A DNA stretch of 64,000 bases, taken from the NCBI GenBank assembly GCA_951813395.1, contig OX638356.1, forward strand, positions 723,340 to 787,339, given 5' to 3'. Position 1 is the first letter of the stretch. Each line of letters starts with the position of its first letter. Below the pieces are notes generated by a model. The model was not told the origin of the DNA. It saw nothing but the letters and a program-made list of their open reading frames with translations, and did not search any database. Below are positions 35,873 to 45,604 of this stretch, piece by piece. Origin of the DNA: Longimicrobiales bacterium. Lineage in GTDB: Bacteria > Gemmatimonadota > Gemmatimonadetes > Longimicrobiales > Gaopeijiaceae. Both the position numbers and the translations under genes were made by a program.

Positions 35873-38641
35873 TCATCGACCGGCCGGTCGCGGGGACAGC
35901 ACGTTGGACAGGATGCGGTAGGCGCCGGGCACGCCGTAAGGCAATTGCCGGTGCAGGGCCAGCGCCACGTAGCTGTAGTGTCCCTCTCCGACCGAAGCCG
36001 TCAGCCATACACCGCGCTGCGGCTCCTGGCCGGTGTCGCGCGTCTCGACGAGCGGTATGTACGCCGGATCCCACTCGGCGAAGAACTTCGAGCCGCGTTG
36101 CTCCAGCCAGCCGTCGAAGTCGTCTTCCGAGATGCGGTTCGGGGCCGAGAGCAGCGTGTGGGATGGGGCCAGCAGCCGCACGGGAGCGTCTTCCTCGGAG
36201 ACCTCCTCGGCGCTGCGGGGCAGGGAGGCCGGGTACGGCGCCATCTCGGACGGCACGAACTCCTGGGTCTGGTAGAGAACGACCAGGTTGCCGCCGCGGC
36301 GGGCGTAGTCGAGCAGGCGACGGTTGTTCTCGACCAGATCCCGGCGCACGGCGTATGCGCGCGTGCCCACGACGATCGCGTCAAACGCGTCGAGATCGCC
36401 GCCCGTCAGGGCCGCCTCGTCGAGCAGCGTCACCGTTGCGCCGAGGGCCTCGATCGCGGCTGGCACCTCGTCCCCCACGCCCATTGCATAGCCCACCGAA
36501 ATGCCATCCAGAGAAGCGACGTCGATGGAACGGACCAGGGTGCGGGCCGGGACCCCGAGCCGTGCAAGCGGCAGGTCGCGGTGGTCGATGAGCTGGTAGG
36601 CGGAGCGGTACTCCCGTGGGGCGCCGGTTTGCCGGTCGGGGCCCGCGGTTTCGGCATCACCAGCCACGATCCGCGCAACCGCTACGATTGCCGCGTCGCC
36701 GCTCCAGCCAGGCGGAGGGCGGATTGTGAGGGAAGCCTCGAACACCTCCCCGCGGCTTCGGAAGTCGTGCCGAATCGACGATGGCATCGCCGTCCAGCCT
36801 GCGGGAAGCTCAAGTTCGGCTTCGGCGGAGACATCCGGCGCATTGGCCTCCAGGCGGACGAGAACTTCGATCGGTTCGCCCCGCGGCCCGCCTTCGTCTC
36901 CACCCTCCGTCACAATCCGCACGGCCGGGGTCACGCCCACAGACAGCGGCGGCACCACGTCCACGCGCCGCGCGACGGACCCGTACGGCAAACGCGGCAC
37001 CGATCCCGTCACGGGCACGGTCGCGACGAGGCCCTCCAGGTCCGTAACGATCACCGCGCGGAGCGCCGCGCCGCGCCACGGCAGGTGCAGGTCCGCCGAG
37101 TCCTTGACCACATAGTGGTTTTCAGCCAGACCGGACCGTGTGAAATAGGGACCGGCGACGGCGGCCTCGGACGGGATGCGGAACCCGAGCCGGTCCTCGA
37201 ACACGTGCGCGGTTCGAGTCGGCTGCTCCGCTGCTCCGGGTGCCGTGTCGCCCCGGTCGGGGCCCCCGACCCGCTCCCAGCGGTGGGTCGTCCAGACCAG
37301 AGTATCCTGACCCAGCACGATCCCGGTGTCGTGGGGTCTCTCCCGGTACGGCAGCACGCTCTCGATGCGGATGGCCACGTCCGCCTCCTCACCCGGCGCC
37401 ACCACGGCGCCCTCGGTGTCGCTCTCCCGATTCCCGCCCCCGCTCTCCAGCACCGCCTGCACCTTCACGCCCGCCGCGGCGAGGATCGCCTCTTCGAGCT
37501 GCCGCTGCTTGACCGCCAGGTGGAAGCTCACCTCCGGGGTCACCGGCGCCCGCCCGACCCAGGCGCTCAGCAGCTCGCGTCCACGCAGCAGTTCCGGCAC
37601 CGATCGTTCCGGCGCGTTGAAGTCGAAGTCCCGAACAACGCCGTCGATGATTGCCTGAAGATCCGTGAGTGCCCCGGCGACCCCGTCCCCCGCCTCCTCA
37701 CCCAGCAGCCGTTGCAGGCCCGGCAGGCTCGTGTCCAGGCCCGCGAAAAAGTCCGTGGCAACCTCATCCGGGTCGCCGGTTCCCAGCCTCTCGTATCGGT
37801 ACACGCGTCCGCCACCGGCCCGAACCCGGCCGGACGTCTGCGACCGCTGCAGACTCAGGCCCAGGCTCGCCCACTGCTGGTACGACATGCCCAGCAGGGG
37901 GCTGTACGCGTCCTCCACCTCCACATGATGCGGCTCGTCCACACGCACGCCGCCCCGGAACACCCGGAGCACGCGCCACGGCCTCAGACCCTCCCGCCCG
38001 ATCTGCTCGGGAAAACGCGCAGCGTCGGCCGCCGCGGCGACGGCTTCGGGCGTGAGCAGACCGGCCGCATGATGATGACCATGGCCGTCGCGCCGGGACC
38101 CGTGGAAGCGCGACACGACCACAAGCGGCCGGTTCAGCCGGATCACCCGCACCATGTCCTCCAGCACGGCTTCCCGGTCCCAGCTCCGGAACGCTTCCTC
38201 GACCGACTTCGAATAGCCATAGTCGACCGCGGTGGTGAAGTAGAGGTCGTCCAGGCCGTAGTAGCGCCCCGAAAGAACCAGTTCGCGGGTGCGGATCAGC
38301 CCGAGGGCGTCAAAGAGCTCGGGCCCGATCGCGTTGGCGCCGGCTTCGCCGCGGTTCAGGCTGAGGAGCGCGGTCCGGGCGCCCCAGCCCCGGCTGGCGA
38401 GGGCGAGCATGCCGGAGTGCTCGTCGTCGGGATGAGCCGTGACGTGCAGGATGCTTGCGGTGGTCGTCAGCTTCCGGATCCGGTGCCACACGCCGGCCGC
38501 GCCCCGGTCGGCCTGCAACTCTTCGCCGGCGATCGGTGCCGGAAACGCCAGGACACGGTCAAGGGCGCGCGGGGACTGTGCAGAAGCCGGCGCGGCTGCG
38601 GACGACAGGAGCACCAGTACGAGAGCGGTCCGGCCACGCAT
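35873..38641 (-). CDS. Exported PIG-L family deacetylase with long C-terminal extension
   Basis: A 922-residue protein. A signal peptide (RTALVLVLLSSAAAPASAQS) is followed by the PIG-L domain with the zinc motif AHPDDEHSG (about 72-80) and SLNRGEAGAN. HHHAAGLL supplies a later His. The family removes N-acetyl or similar groups from amino sugars. The C-terminal 500 residues hold beta-sandwich segments and a late ThuA/glutamine-amidotransferase-like stretch (DAIVVGTRAYAVRRDLVENN, YARRGGNLVVLYQ). Most PIG-L proteins are about 230-300 aa, so the extension is the notable part. Linkage to sugar uptake genes suggests processing of an amino-sugar or glycan. Confidence 0.85.
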   Translation of the reverse strand: MRGRTALVLVLLSSAAAPASAQSPRALDRVLAFPAPIAGEELQADRGAAGVWHRIRKLTTTASILHVTAHPDDEHSGMLALASRGWGARTALLSLNRGEAGANAIGPELFDALGLIRTRELVLSGRYYGLDDLYFTTAVDYGYSKSVEEAFRSWDREAVLEDMVRVIRLNRPLVVVSRFHGSRRDGHGHHHAAGLLTPEAVAAAADAARFPEQIGREGLRPWRVLRVFRGGVRVDEPHHVEVEDAYSPLLGMSYQQWASLGLSLQRSQTSGRVRAGGGRVYRYERLGTGDPDEVATDFFAGLDTSLPGLQRLLGEEAGDGVAGALTDLQAIIDGVVRDFDFNAPERSVPELLRGRELLSAWVGRAPVTPEVSFHLAVKQRQLEEAILAAAGVKVQAVLESGGGNRESDTEGAVVAPGEEADVAIRIESVLPYRERPHDTGIVLGQDTLVWTTHRWERVGGPDRGDTAPGAAEQPTRTAHVFEDRLGFRIPSEAAVAGPYFTRSGLAENHYVVKDSADLHLPWRGAALRAVIVTDLEGLVATVPVTGSVPRLPYGSVARRVDVVPPLSVGVTPAVRIVTEGGDEGGPRGEPIEVLVRLEANAPDVSAEAELELPAGWTAMPSSIRHDFRSRGEVFEASLTIRPPPGWSGDAAIVAVARIVAGDAETAGPDRQTGAPREYRSAYQLIDHRDLPLARLGVPARTLVRSIDVASLDGISVGYAMGVGDEVPAAIEALGATVTLLDEAALTGGDLDAFDAIVVGTRAYAVRRDLVENNRRLLDYARRGGNLVVLYQTQEFVPSEMAPYPASLPRSAEEVSEEDAPVRLLAPSHTLLSAPNRISEDDFDGWLEQRGSKFFAEWDPAYIPLVETRDTGQEPQRGVWLTASVGEGHYSYVALALHRQLPYGVPGAYRILSNVLSPRPAGR

Positions 38642-38645
38642 TGTG

Positions 38646-38996
38646 CTATCGCCGCAGCATGCCGCCCAGCGGCCGCCCTCCCAGAAGGTGCAGGTGAAGG
38701 TGGTAGACTTCCTGCCCCCCGTGGTCCCGGCAGTTGATCATGACCCGGTAGCCGCCGTCGGCGATTCCCTCGTTTGCGGCGATGTCGGCGGCCACGCGCA
38801 GCATGCGGCCCAGCACCGCCTCGTCGTCGCCGGTGACGTCCGCGAGCGTGGGGATCGTCTCGTTCGGCACGATCAGGACGTGGGTGGGCGTAAGGGGACG
38901 GATGTCCCGGAAAGCGGTCACCAGGTCGTCCCGGTAGACGATGTCCGCGGGGATCTCACCCCGCACGATCTTCGCGAAAAGTGTGTCTTCGGCCAT
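38646..38996 (-). CDS. HIT (histidine triad) family nucleotide hydrolase
   Basis: A 116-residue cytoplasmic protein of full family length. It opens with [18 protein letters not shown] and ends with the triad motif HLHLHLLGG (His 99, 101, 103). Members hydrolyse nucleoside phosphoramidates and related adducts such as AMP-NH2 or acyl-AMP. It starts the leftward unit HIT - PIG-L - symporter - GH4 and lies 4 bases from the PIG-L gene. Confidence 0.93.
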   Translation of the reverse strand: MAEDTLFAKIVRGEIPADIVYRDDLVTAFRDIRPLTPTHVLIVPNETIPTLADVTGDDEAVLGRMLRVAADIAANEGIADGGYRVMINCRDHGGQEVYHLHLHLLGGRPLGGMLRR

Positions 38997-39066
38997 GTCC
39001 GCTGGCGGTTCGAGGGAGGGCAGCTATCGTAGCATTCTGCGGAATCGGAGCAAGGGGATCTAGATT

Positions 39067-40350
39067 ATGTCCACTGTGATTGACCATCCGAATGCTTCCG
39101 TAGATCGCCCGGTGTTGTTTCCAGGCCGCAGGACCCTGCCCTTCTCGCTCGTCGCGGCGCTCGGGCTTGCCGCCTGCGACTTCGACCGCGCCGTCCAAAT
39201 GGACGCGGCCGACCCCTGGCACACGGAGCCCGAGTACGAAATCGGCGGTCTGGTTGAGGGGAACGCGGCCTTCGGGCGCGTGACCGGACTGCGCATCGGG
39301 GGCGACGGGGCGCGCGTCCATGTGCTGGACCCGGGCCGCGAGCGGCTCACCGTCTGGTCCCCGGAGGGCGCTCTGCTGCATGAGGTGGGATGGGAGGAAG
39401 AGGACAGCGAGCTCGGTTCCCCGGACCGGATCGAGTTGCACGACGGCGGATTCCAGCTCCGTGACGGCAACGCCTTCGCGGTCTTTGGCGAGGACGGACA
39501 GCATCGGCATACGGTGTCCCTGCCCGCAGCGGTCGGCTTCAACCGCTTCCGGCTGCGACCGGAGCTAATGTTGCCGGACGGGGCGTTCGTCGTGTCCCTC
39601 CGGATTCCCAACGGAGTGCGTGCGGGCTGGTTCGGCGAGGATCCGATCCGGGAGACTCCAGTCCTGCGGCTTGAGCAGGCGGAGGACGGGTGGGACTTTG
39701 ACTCGCTGGCCGTGCTCGACATCGGGAACCGGGATCTGGACATCCGGCCGAGCGAGAGCGGTTTCGGTTGGTCACTGCACGCGAACCAGCCCTTCGGGAA
39801 TGCGGACCAGCTCGATCCCCGGGCAGGCGCGAACACCCTGCTGGTCACGCACGAGAGCCGGACCGATCCGGGACTGATCGAACTGAGCGAGATATCGCCC
39901 GACGGCGACACGATCTGGTCGGGGCGCCTTCGCTTCGAGCCGATCCCGCTGCTGCCCGGCGATGTCGACGCGGCGCTCGAGGCGGAGGCGCGGGCCGTGT
40001 CGGGAACCGTCGGGGCGCTGTCCCTCGACGAAGCCCGGATTCTGGTGGAGGAAGCCCTGTACGTGCCCGACCACCATCCGGCCGTCATGGACACGGAAGT
40101 CATGTCCAACGGGGAGTTGTGGATCAGGAATCACGAGGAACCGGGCGACACGCTGGACGTCTGGTACGCCGTGCGAGTTGGTGAGGACAATACTGCGCCC
40201 CGGCGAATCCTGGTTCCGAGGTCCTTCTACCCCTTCGATGCGACCGACACACACGTGTGGGGTATTCGGTTCGATCCCGAGGCGGGGCAGTACGTGGTGG
40301 GCAGGAGGCTGGTTCGGGGCGGGATTCCCGGCGCGGGCTCCGATCGGTAA
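39067..40350 (+). CDS. 6-bladed beta-propeller lipoprotein (type A)
   Basis: A 427-residue protein. AAGGGG precedes the ATG 39067. The hydrophobic segment LPFSLVAALGLAACDFD has a lipobox-like end, although it lies about 37 residues in, so a later start is possible. Blade-like repeats include VLDPGRERLTVWSPEGALLHEVGW and AFAVFGEDGQHRHTVSLP. The C-terminus (ATDTHVWGIRFDPEAG, VVGRRLV) closely resembles that of the protein encoded at 53248-54483. Such propellers bind ligands or partners at the cell surface; no catalytic residues are recognised. It diverges from the HIT gene. Confidence 0.75.
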   Translation: MSTVIDHPNASVDRPVLFPGRRTLPFSLVAALGLAACDFDRAVQMDAADPWHTEPEYEIGGLVEGNAAFGRVTGLRIGGDGARVHVLDPGRERLTVWSPEGALLHEVGWEEEDSELGSPDRIELHDGGFQLRDGNAFAVFGEDGQHRHTVSLPAAVGFNRFRLRPELMLPDGAFVVSLRIPNGVRAGWFGEDPIRETPVLRLEQAEDGWDFDSLAVLDIGNRDLDIRPSESGFGWSLHANQPFGNADQLDPRAGANTLLVTHESRTDPGLIELSEISPDGDTIWSGRLRFEPIPLLPGDVDAALEAEARAVSGTVGALSLDEARILVEEALYVPDHHPAVMDTEVMSNGELWIRNHEEPGDTLDVWYAVRVGEDNTAPRRILVPRSFYPFDATDTHVWGIRFDPEAGQYVVGRRLVRGGIPGAGSDR

Positions 40351-40370
40351 CTCGCGCCTCGCGGTCGCGC

Positions 40371-41156
40371 CTACCGTCCGCTGAATTCCGGCTCCCGCTT
40401 TTCCACGAAAGCCCGGGGTCCTTCCTCGTGATCCTCCGATGCGAGCATCCGCTCGTAGGTCGGGAACTCGCGCGCGTGCAGGGCGCGAAAGGCGTTCCGG
40501 ACCGACATCCCCTCCGTCCCGCGCACCACCTCCTTGATCGCCCACAGGGAAAGCGGCGCGCTGCGCGCCAGGCCCTCGGCGACCTCGCGAGCCCTGGCCA
40601 GCACGTCGGCACGCGGCACGACCCAGTTCACCAGTCCCCGGCGATGCGCCTCGTCGGCCGACATCCGCCGCCCGGTCATAAGCATCTCCATCGCCACGTT
40701 CACCGGGATCCTGCGCGGAAGGCGCTGCACGCCGCCCGCGTCCGCCATGTTGCCCAGGCGAGCCTCCGGATACCAGAACTCGGCCTCTTCGCTGGCCACC
40801 ACCAGGTCCGCAGCCAGCATCAGCTCGCATCCCCCGCCGACCGCGAGCCCGTTCACCGCCGCGATGACCGGCTTGTGAAGGTCCCAGAGTTCGGTGATTC
40901 CGCCGAAACCGCCGGGCCCGTAGTCCATGCGTTCGTGCTCGCCTTCGGTCGCGGCCTTGAGGTCCCAGCCCGCCGAGAAGATCCGGTCGCCGGCGCCGGT
41001 AAGGATCGCGACCCATAGGCTGTCGTCGTCGCGAAAGTCGCAGAACACCTCGCCCATGAGGATGCTCGTCGCGGCGTCTATGGCGTTTGCTTTGGGCCGG
41101 TCGAGCGTGATCTCCAGCACGCGGCCGCGGCGCTCAAGCTTGAGAGGTTGGGACAT
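40371..41156 (-). CDS. Enoyl-CoA hydratase/isomerase (crotonase family, carnitinyl-CoA dehydratase-like)
   Basis: A 261-residue protein from the ATG 41156 with GGAAAGGA upstream. Crotonase features: ITLDRPKANAIDAATS, the CoA/oxyanion loop IFSAGWDLKAA, AVNGLAVGGGCELMLAADLV and EARLGNMADAGGVQRLPRRI. Length and start resemble the CaiD-type branch. It acts on acyl-CoA thioesters in the cytoplasm; the acyl-CoA ligase at 45605 is a plausible partner although it is on the other strand. Longer frames upstream are antisense to the amidohydrolase gene. Confidence 0.9.
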   Translation of the reverse strand: MSQPLKLERRGRVLEITLDRPKANAIDAATSILMGEVFCDFRDDDSLWVAILTGAGDRIFSAGWDLKAATEGEHERMDYGPGGFGGITELWDLHKPVIAAVNGLAVGGGCELMLAADLVVASEEAEFWYPEARLGNMADAGGVQRLPRRIPVNVAMEMLMTGRRMSADEAHRRGLVNWVVPRADVLARAREVAEGLARSAPLSLWAIKEVVRGTEGMSVRNAFRALHAREFPTYERMLASEDHEEGPRAFVEKREPEFSGR

Positions 41157-41216
41157 GCGCAGTATTCCTTTCCGTGGTGGAAGCGTACACGCAGCAACAA
41201 CAATGGGAGGGATTTC

Positions 41217-44204
41217 GTGAGGGCGACACTCTGCACAATCGGGTTCGCGGCCGTCATGGTGACGGGCGCCGGAGCCCAGCAAGCGAGCCGGACGCAGCCC
41301 GTCCAGGGCATGCGCGACAACGGCACCGGGTACCACGCCCTGGTGGGAGCCAGGGTCGTTACGGGGCCCGGTCAGGTCCTGGACGACGCCACAATCGTGA
41401 TACGCGACGGCCTGGTCCAGGCGGTGGGACGGGGCATGGAGGCGCCGGCGGGTGCCCGGGTGTGGGACCTCGACGGGCTCACCGTCTACCCTGGCTTCAT
41501 CGACGCCCACGCCGATCTCGAGATGGACGCGGTGCCGGAAGGCGGTGACATCGGGCCCACGCACTGGAATCCGCAGGTGAGGGCGTGGTTTTCCACCACC
41601 CGGAACCTGGCTGACGACGAAGACCGGCGCGCCGCGCTTCGCTCGCAGGGGTTCGGCACGGCGCTGGCGGTTCCCAAGGAAGGGATCTTCAGGGGCACGG
41701 CCTCGGTGGTCAATCTCGGGGATGAAGGCGTGCGTGAGCGGGTGCTCCGGCCGGATGTCGCCCAGGCGATAGGGTTCCAGCGCTCCCTCGAACTGGGCGG
41801 ATCGTACCCGAACTCCGCGATGGGTACGATCGCGCTCATGAAGCAGACCCTCATGGACGCCGACTGGTACATGCGCGCCTGGGATGCGTACGAGTCGAGC
41901 GGCCGGGCCTTCCTCCCTCCGGAGACGAGTGAAGCCCTCGCGGCGCTTGGAGACGCCGTGCAGGGCGCTCAGCCGGTCATCTTCGAGACCGGTGGCGAGG
42001 AGGAATACCTCCGGGCCAACCGCCTGGCGTCGGAGTTCGGGCTCCAGGCGTGGTACCGCGGAAACGGTCATGAGTACCGGATCATCGACGTGCTGCGGGG
42101 ACGGAACGAGCCGCTGATCGTGCCCCTGGACTTTCCGGACGCCCCTGATGTCGACGATCCCGAGGCCGCGCTCAACGCGTCGCTCGCGGATCTGCGCGAC
42201 TGGTATCTCGCTCCCACCGGTCCGGCCCAGCTGGCGGACGCCGGGGTGCGATTCGCCATCACCACGGACGGGATGTCCTCCCTGAACGACTTCCTGCCGA
42301 ACCTGCGCGTCGCCGTGGCGCGTGGCCTCTCGCCCGAAGACGCGCTCGCGGCGCTCACCACGACGCCCGCGGAGTGGCTCGGGGTGGACCGCACGCACGG
42401 CATGATCGAGGAGGGCAAGGTTGCGAACCTGGTCGTCACCGAGGGCGACCTCTTCACCGAAGAGGCGACGGTGCGCGATGTGTGGGTCCGGGGCAGGGTG
42501 TACGGCGTGACCCGGCCCGCCCAGATCGATCCGCGCGGCACGTGGCGGATCGCCTCCACCGACGAATGGGGCTTCGAAGCGATCCTGACGCTCGAGGGGA
42601 CGGTCAACCGGTTGCGGGGCCACATCGACCTCGCGGTTGAGCCGGGAGCCGCCGAAGGAGTGCGAATCCCACTTGCGTCGGCCAGCGTCGTGACCGAGAC
42701 GGGTCGCATCGAGGCTCGCTTCGACGGCGAAGAGCTGGGCTACGAAGGCACGGCGCTGCTGTCCGGTTCCGTCCGCGGCGACGAATTCTACGGATGGACT
42801 TCGCTCCCGAACGGGGCGGACCCATCCTTCCGCGGAACCCGCACGGAGGGCTTCGAGGGTCCGGCGCGCGGCACCGTGGCGATGGACGTGCCCGAGATCG
42901 ACCTCCCGTTCATCCGGCCGATGATGGATTACGGCCGATCCTCGATTCCCGAGCAGCCGGCCGCGGTGGTGGTGCGCAACGCGACCGTCTGGACGCAGGG
43001 TCCGCAGGGCATGCTTGAAGGCGCCGACCTGCTGATTCGCGCCGGCAGGGTCGAGGCGGTCGGCATGGATCTCGACGCGCCGGGCGGCGCGGTCGAGATC
43101 GACGCTACAGACAAGCATGTCACGCCGGGGCTGATCGATCCGCACATCCACTCGGGCGTCAGCGCCGTCAACGAGAGCGGCTTCGCGATCGTCCCCGAGG
43201 TGCGCATGGGCGACGTCGTCACCCACAACAACATCTGGATGTACCGGCAGGTGGCGGGCGGGCTCACCACCGCGCACATCAAGCACGGCTCGGCGAATCC
43301 CATCGGGGGCGAGAACGTCTTCGTGAAGATGCGCTGGGGCTCGCTGCCCGAGGACCTCAAGCTGGAGAACGCGCCCCGCACGGTGAAGTTCGCGCTGGGC
43401 GAGAACCCGAAACGGCGCCAGGGCCGCTACCCCGACACCCGCATGGGCACGCAGGAGATCATCCGCGACCACTTCATGGCCGCGCGCGACTACGAGCGGG
43501 AGTGGCAGCGGTGGGAGGAGACCGGGGAGGGACTGCCCCCGCGGCGCGACCTCCGCATGGAGGCGATCCTGGACATCCTCGACCAGGAGCTGCTCATATC
43601 GTCCCACGGATACCGCGCGGACGAGTTCCTTGCGCTGGTCCGGCTGGCGGAGGAGTTCGGCTTCCGGGTCCAGACGCTGCAGCACGGTGTCGAGGCCTAC
43701 AAGATCGCGCCCGAACTCGCCGCGTCCGGCGTCGCCGCGGTCGTCTGGAGCGACTGGGGCGCCTTCAAGATGGAGGCCTATGACGCGACGATCTACAACG
43801 CCCGCATCCTGATCGAGGCCGGCGTCGTGACCTCGCTCCACTCAGACAACAGCGAGATTGCCAGCCGCATGAACTGGGAAGCCGGCAAACTGCTGCGCAC
43901 GGGACTCACGCCCGAACAGGCGCTCTCGACGGTGACCAACGGGTCGGCCCGGGCGATGGCGATCGAGGACCGGGTGGGTTCGCTGGAGCCCGGCAAGGAC
44001 GGGGACTTCGTGATCTGGAGCGGCAACCCGCTGTCGCAGTTCACACGGGCCGAACAGACGTGGATCGACGGCCGACGGTACTTCTCGCTCGAGGAGGACG
44101 CGGCCATGAGGGACCGGATCGCACAGGAACGCACACAACTCATCCAGGCCATCCTGTCCGCAGAGGGCAACGGCGGCCGGAACGTCGATACGGAGAGAAA
44201 CTGA
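41217..44204 (+). CDS. Exported double-domain amidohydrolase (about 995 aa)
   Basis: The start is the GTG 41217 with GGGAGGG just upstream; it gives a signal peptide (LCTIGFAAVMVTGAGAQQ). Residues about 30-440 form one amidohydrolase-like domain whose metal loop reads IDAHADLE, where HxH would be expected. A beta domain (about 445-590) links to a second amidohydrolase domain (about 600-990) with a proper loop IDPHIHSG and late SLHSDNSE and GSLEPGKDGDFVIW. The family hydrolyses C-N bonds of peptides, hydantoins or similar compounds. The gene is coupled to the next amidohydrolase by TGATG. Confidence 0.88.
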   Translation: MRATLCTIGFAAVMVTGAGAQQASRTQPVQGMRDNGTGYHALVGARVVTGPGQVLDDATIVIRDGLVQAVGRGMEAPAGARVWDLDGLTVYPGFIDAHADLEMDAVPEGGDIGPTHWNPQVRAWFSTTRNLADDEDRRAALRSQGFGTALAVPKEGIFRGTASVVNLGDEGVRERVLRPDVAQAIGFQRSLELGGSYPNSAMGTIALMKQTLMDADWYMRAWDAYESSGRAFLPPETSEALAALGDAVQGAQPVIFETGGEEEYLRANRLASEFGLQAWYRGNGHEYRIIDVLRGRNEPLIVPLDFPDAPDVDDPEAALNASLADLRDWYLAPTGPAQLADAGVRFAITTDGMSSLNDFLPNLRVAVARGLSPEDALAALTTTPAEWLGVDRTHGMIEEGKVANLVVTEGDLFTEEATVRDVWVRGRVYGVTRPAQIDPRGTWRIASTDEWGFEAILTLEGTVNRLRGHIDLAVEPGAAEGVRIPLASASVVTETGRIEARFDGEELGYEGTALLSGSVRGDEFYGWTSLPNGADPSFRGTRTEGFEGPARGTVAMDVPEIDLPFIRPMMDYGRSSIPEQPAAVVVRNATVWTQGPQGMLEGADLLIRAGRVEAVGMDLDAPGGAVEIDATDKHVTPGLIDPHIHSGVSAVNESGFAIVPEVRMGDVVTHNNIWMYRQVAGGLTTAHIKHGSANPIGGENVFVKMRWGSLPEDLKLENAPRTVKFALGENPKRRQGRYPDTRMGTQEIIRDHFMAARDYEREWQRWEETGEGLPPRRDLRMEAILDILDQELLISSHGYRADEFLALVRLAEEFGFRVQTLQHGVEAYKIAPELAASGVAAVVWSDWGAFKMEAYDATIYNARILIEAGVVTSLHSDNSEIASRMNWEAGKLLRTGLTPEQALSTVTNGSARAMAIEDRVGSLEPGKDGDFVIWSGNPLSQFTRAEQTWIDGRRYFSLEEDAAMRDRIAQERTQLIQAILSAEGNGGRNVDTERN

Positions 44205-45589
44205 TGACCAGGATGCAACAACCAGCGATTACGGGCACCCGGTCACGGGTGTTGGGAATGGCCGGCATGGCGGGCGTGGCCGTGGCGGTCCTGTGGGCGA
44301 TGGCGCCGGCGACACTGGGGGCGCAGGTACGGATGACGGTGCCGCCGCAGTCCGAGCCCGTGGCCCTGCAGGGCGCGACCATCCACACCGTCACCAGCGG
44401 TGTGATCGAGAACGGGACGATCCTGCTGGAGAACGGGCTGATCACCGCGATCGGCGCCGACGTGGACATCCCGGCAGGCACCCGCGTAATCGACGCAACG
44501 GGCAAGCACATCTATCCCGGGCTCATCGACGCCTACAGCACGGTGGGAATCGCCGAGATCGGCGCGGTCGGCGTCTCCAACGACGTCAACGAACTGGGCG
44601 ACTTCAATCCGAACGTGCGCGCCGACGTGGCCGTCAACGCCGAGAGCCGTCATATCGGCACGACGCGCTCGGCCGGTGTCCTCACGACGCTCACGACACC
44701 GGGTGGCGGACTCGTCTCCGGCATGTCGTCGGCGCTCGCGCTGGAGGGGTGGAGCTGGGAGGAGATGTCGATTCAGTCGGCCGCGGCGCTCAACGTGAAC
44801 TGGCCGAACCCCAACCCCCGCAGGTTCCGCGGGTTCGGCGGCTTCAGGTTCGGCCAGCAGGGCGCGGACCGGCCGAGCTACGAGGAACAGGTCCAGCAGC
44901 TCAAGGACTTCTTCGCCGAAGCCCGGGCCTATCGCGACGCGGTTGCCGCCGGTGAGGAGGTGCGCAGCGACTCCCGCTACGCGGCGATGATCCCGGTCAT
45001 CGACGGGGTCGTTCCCGTCGTGGTCGCGGCCGACGGCGCGGCACAGATCAACGATGCCATCACCTGGGCGCAGGAGGAGGACCTCCGCATCGTCATCCGC
45101 GGCGGGCAGGACGCCATCCACGTGGCCGACCGCCTGGTCGCCGAGGACATCCCGGTGATCCTGACTTCGACGATGGCCGCTCCCGGGCGGCAATACGAGG
45201 GCTACGACGGCGCCTACACGATGCCGGCGCGGCTGCACGAGGCAGGGGTCCGCTTCGCGATTTCGGGCGGCTCGGGGTCGCTGTACTCGAACCGGCTGCC
45301 CTTCGAGGCGGGCGTGGCGGTCGCCTTCGGGCTGTCCGAGGAGGAGGCGCTGAAGGCGGTGACGATCAACCCCGCGGAGTTCCTGGGGCTCGACGACCGA
45401 GTCGGCTCGCTGGAGCCGGGCAAGCAGGCGACCTTCCTGATCACGACCGGAACGCCGCTCGACATGACCACCGATATCGAGCAGGCCTACATCCAGGGCC
45501 GCGAGCTCGACATGAACGACATCCAGAAGCACTTCTTCGAGAAGTACATGGAGAAGGTCCGGCAGTATATGCGGCGAGTGATCATGTAG
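44204..45589 (+). CDS. Second exported amidohydrolase-like protein, lacking the HxH metal motif
   Basis: A 461-residue protein. The ATG at 44204 overlaps the previous stop (TGATG), with GGAGAG upstream. A hydrophobic signal (VAVAVLWAMAPATLGAQ) is followed by the amidohydrolase frame (VIDATGKHIYPGLIDAYSTVG) and the usual end GSLEPGKQATFLITTG. Where active enzymes read DxHxH this protein reads DAYST, so the first metal ligands are absent. It may be a non-catalytic partner of the larger upstream protein or use altered chemistry. Its coupling to that protein argues for a complex. Confidence 0.85.
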   Translation: MTRMQQPAITGTRSRVLGMAGMAGVAVAVLWAMAPATLGAQVRMTVPPQSEPVALQGATIHTVTSGVIENGTILLENGLITAIGADVDIPAGTRVIDATGKHIYPGLIDAYSTVGIAEIGAVGVSNDVNELGDFNPNVRADVAVNAESRHIGTTRSAGVLTTLTTPGGGLVSGMSSALALEGWSWEEMSIQSAAALNVNWPNPNPRRFRGFGGFRFGQQGADRPSYEEQVQQLKDFFAEARAYRDAVAAGEEVRSDSRYAAMIPVIDGVVPVVVAADGAAQINDAITWAQEEDLRIVIRGGQDAIHVADRLVAEDIPVILTSTMAAPGRQYEGYDGAYTMPARLHEAGVRFAISGGSGSLYSNRLPFEAGVAVAFGLSEEEALKAVTINPAEFLGLDDRVGSLEPGKQATFLITTGTPLDMTTDIEQAYIQGRELDMNDIQKHFFEKYMEKVRQYMRRVIM

Positions 45590-45604
45590 TTGCGCCGGGG
45601 CACC

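Noticed and set aside
40371-43841. An 1156-codon version of the enoyl-CoA hydratase
   Set aside because: The extension is antisense to the amidohydrolase gene and the crotonase fold starts at the ATG 41156 with a ribosome site.
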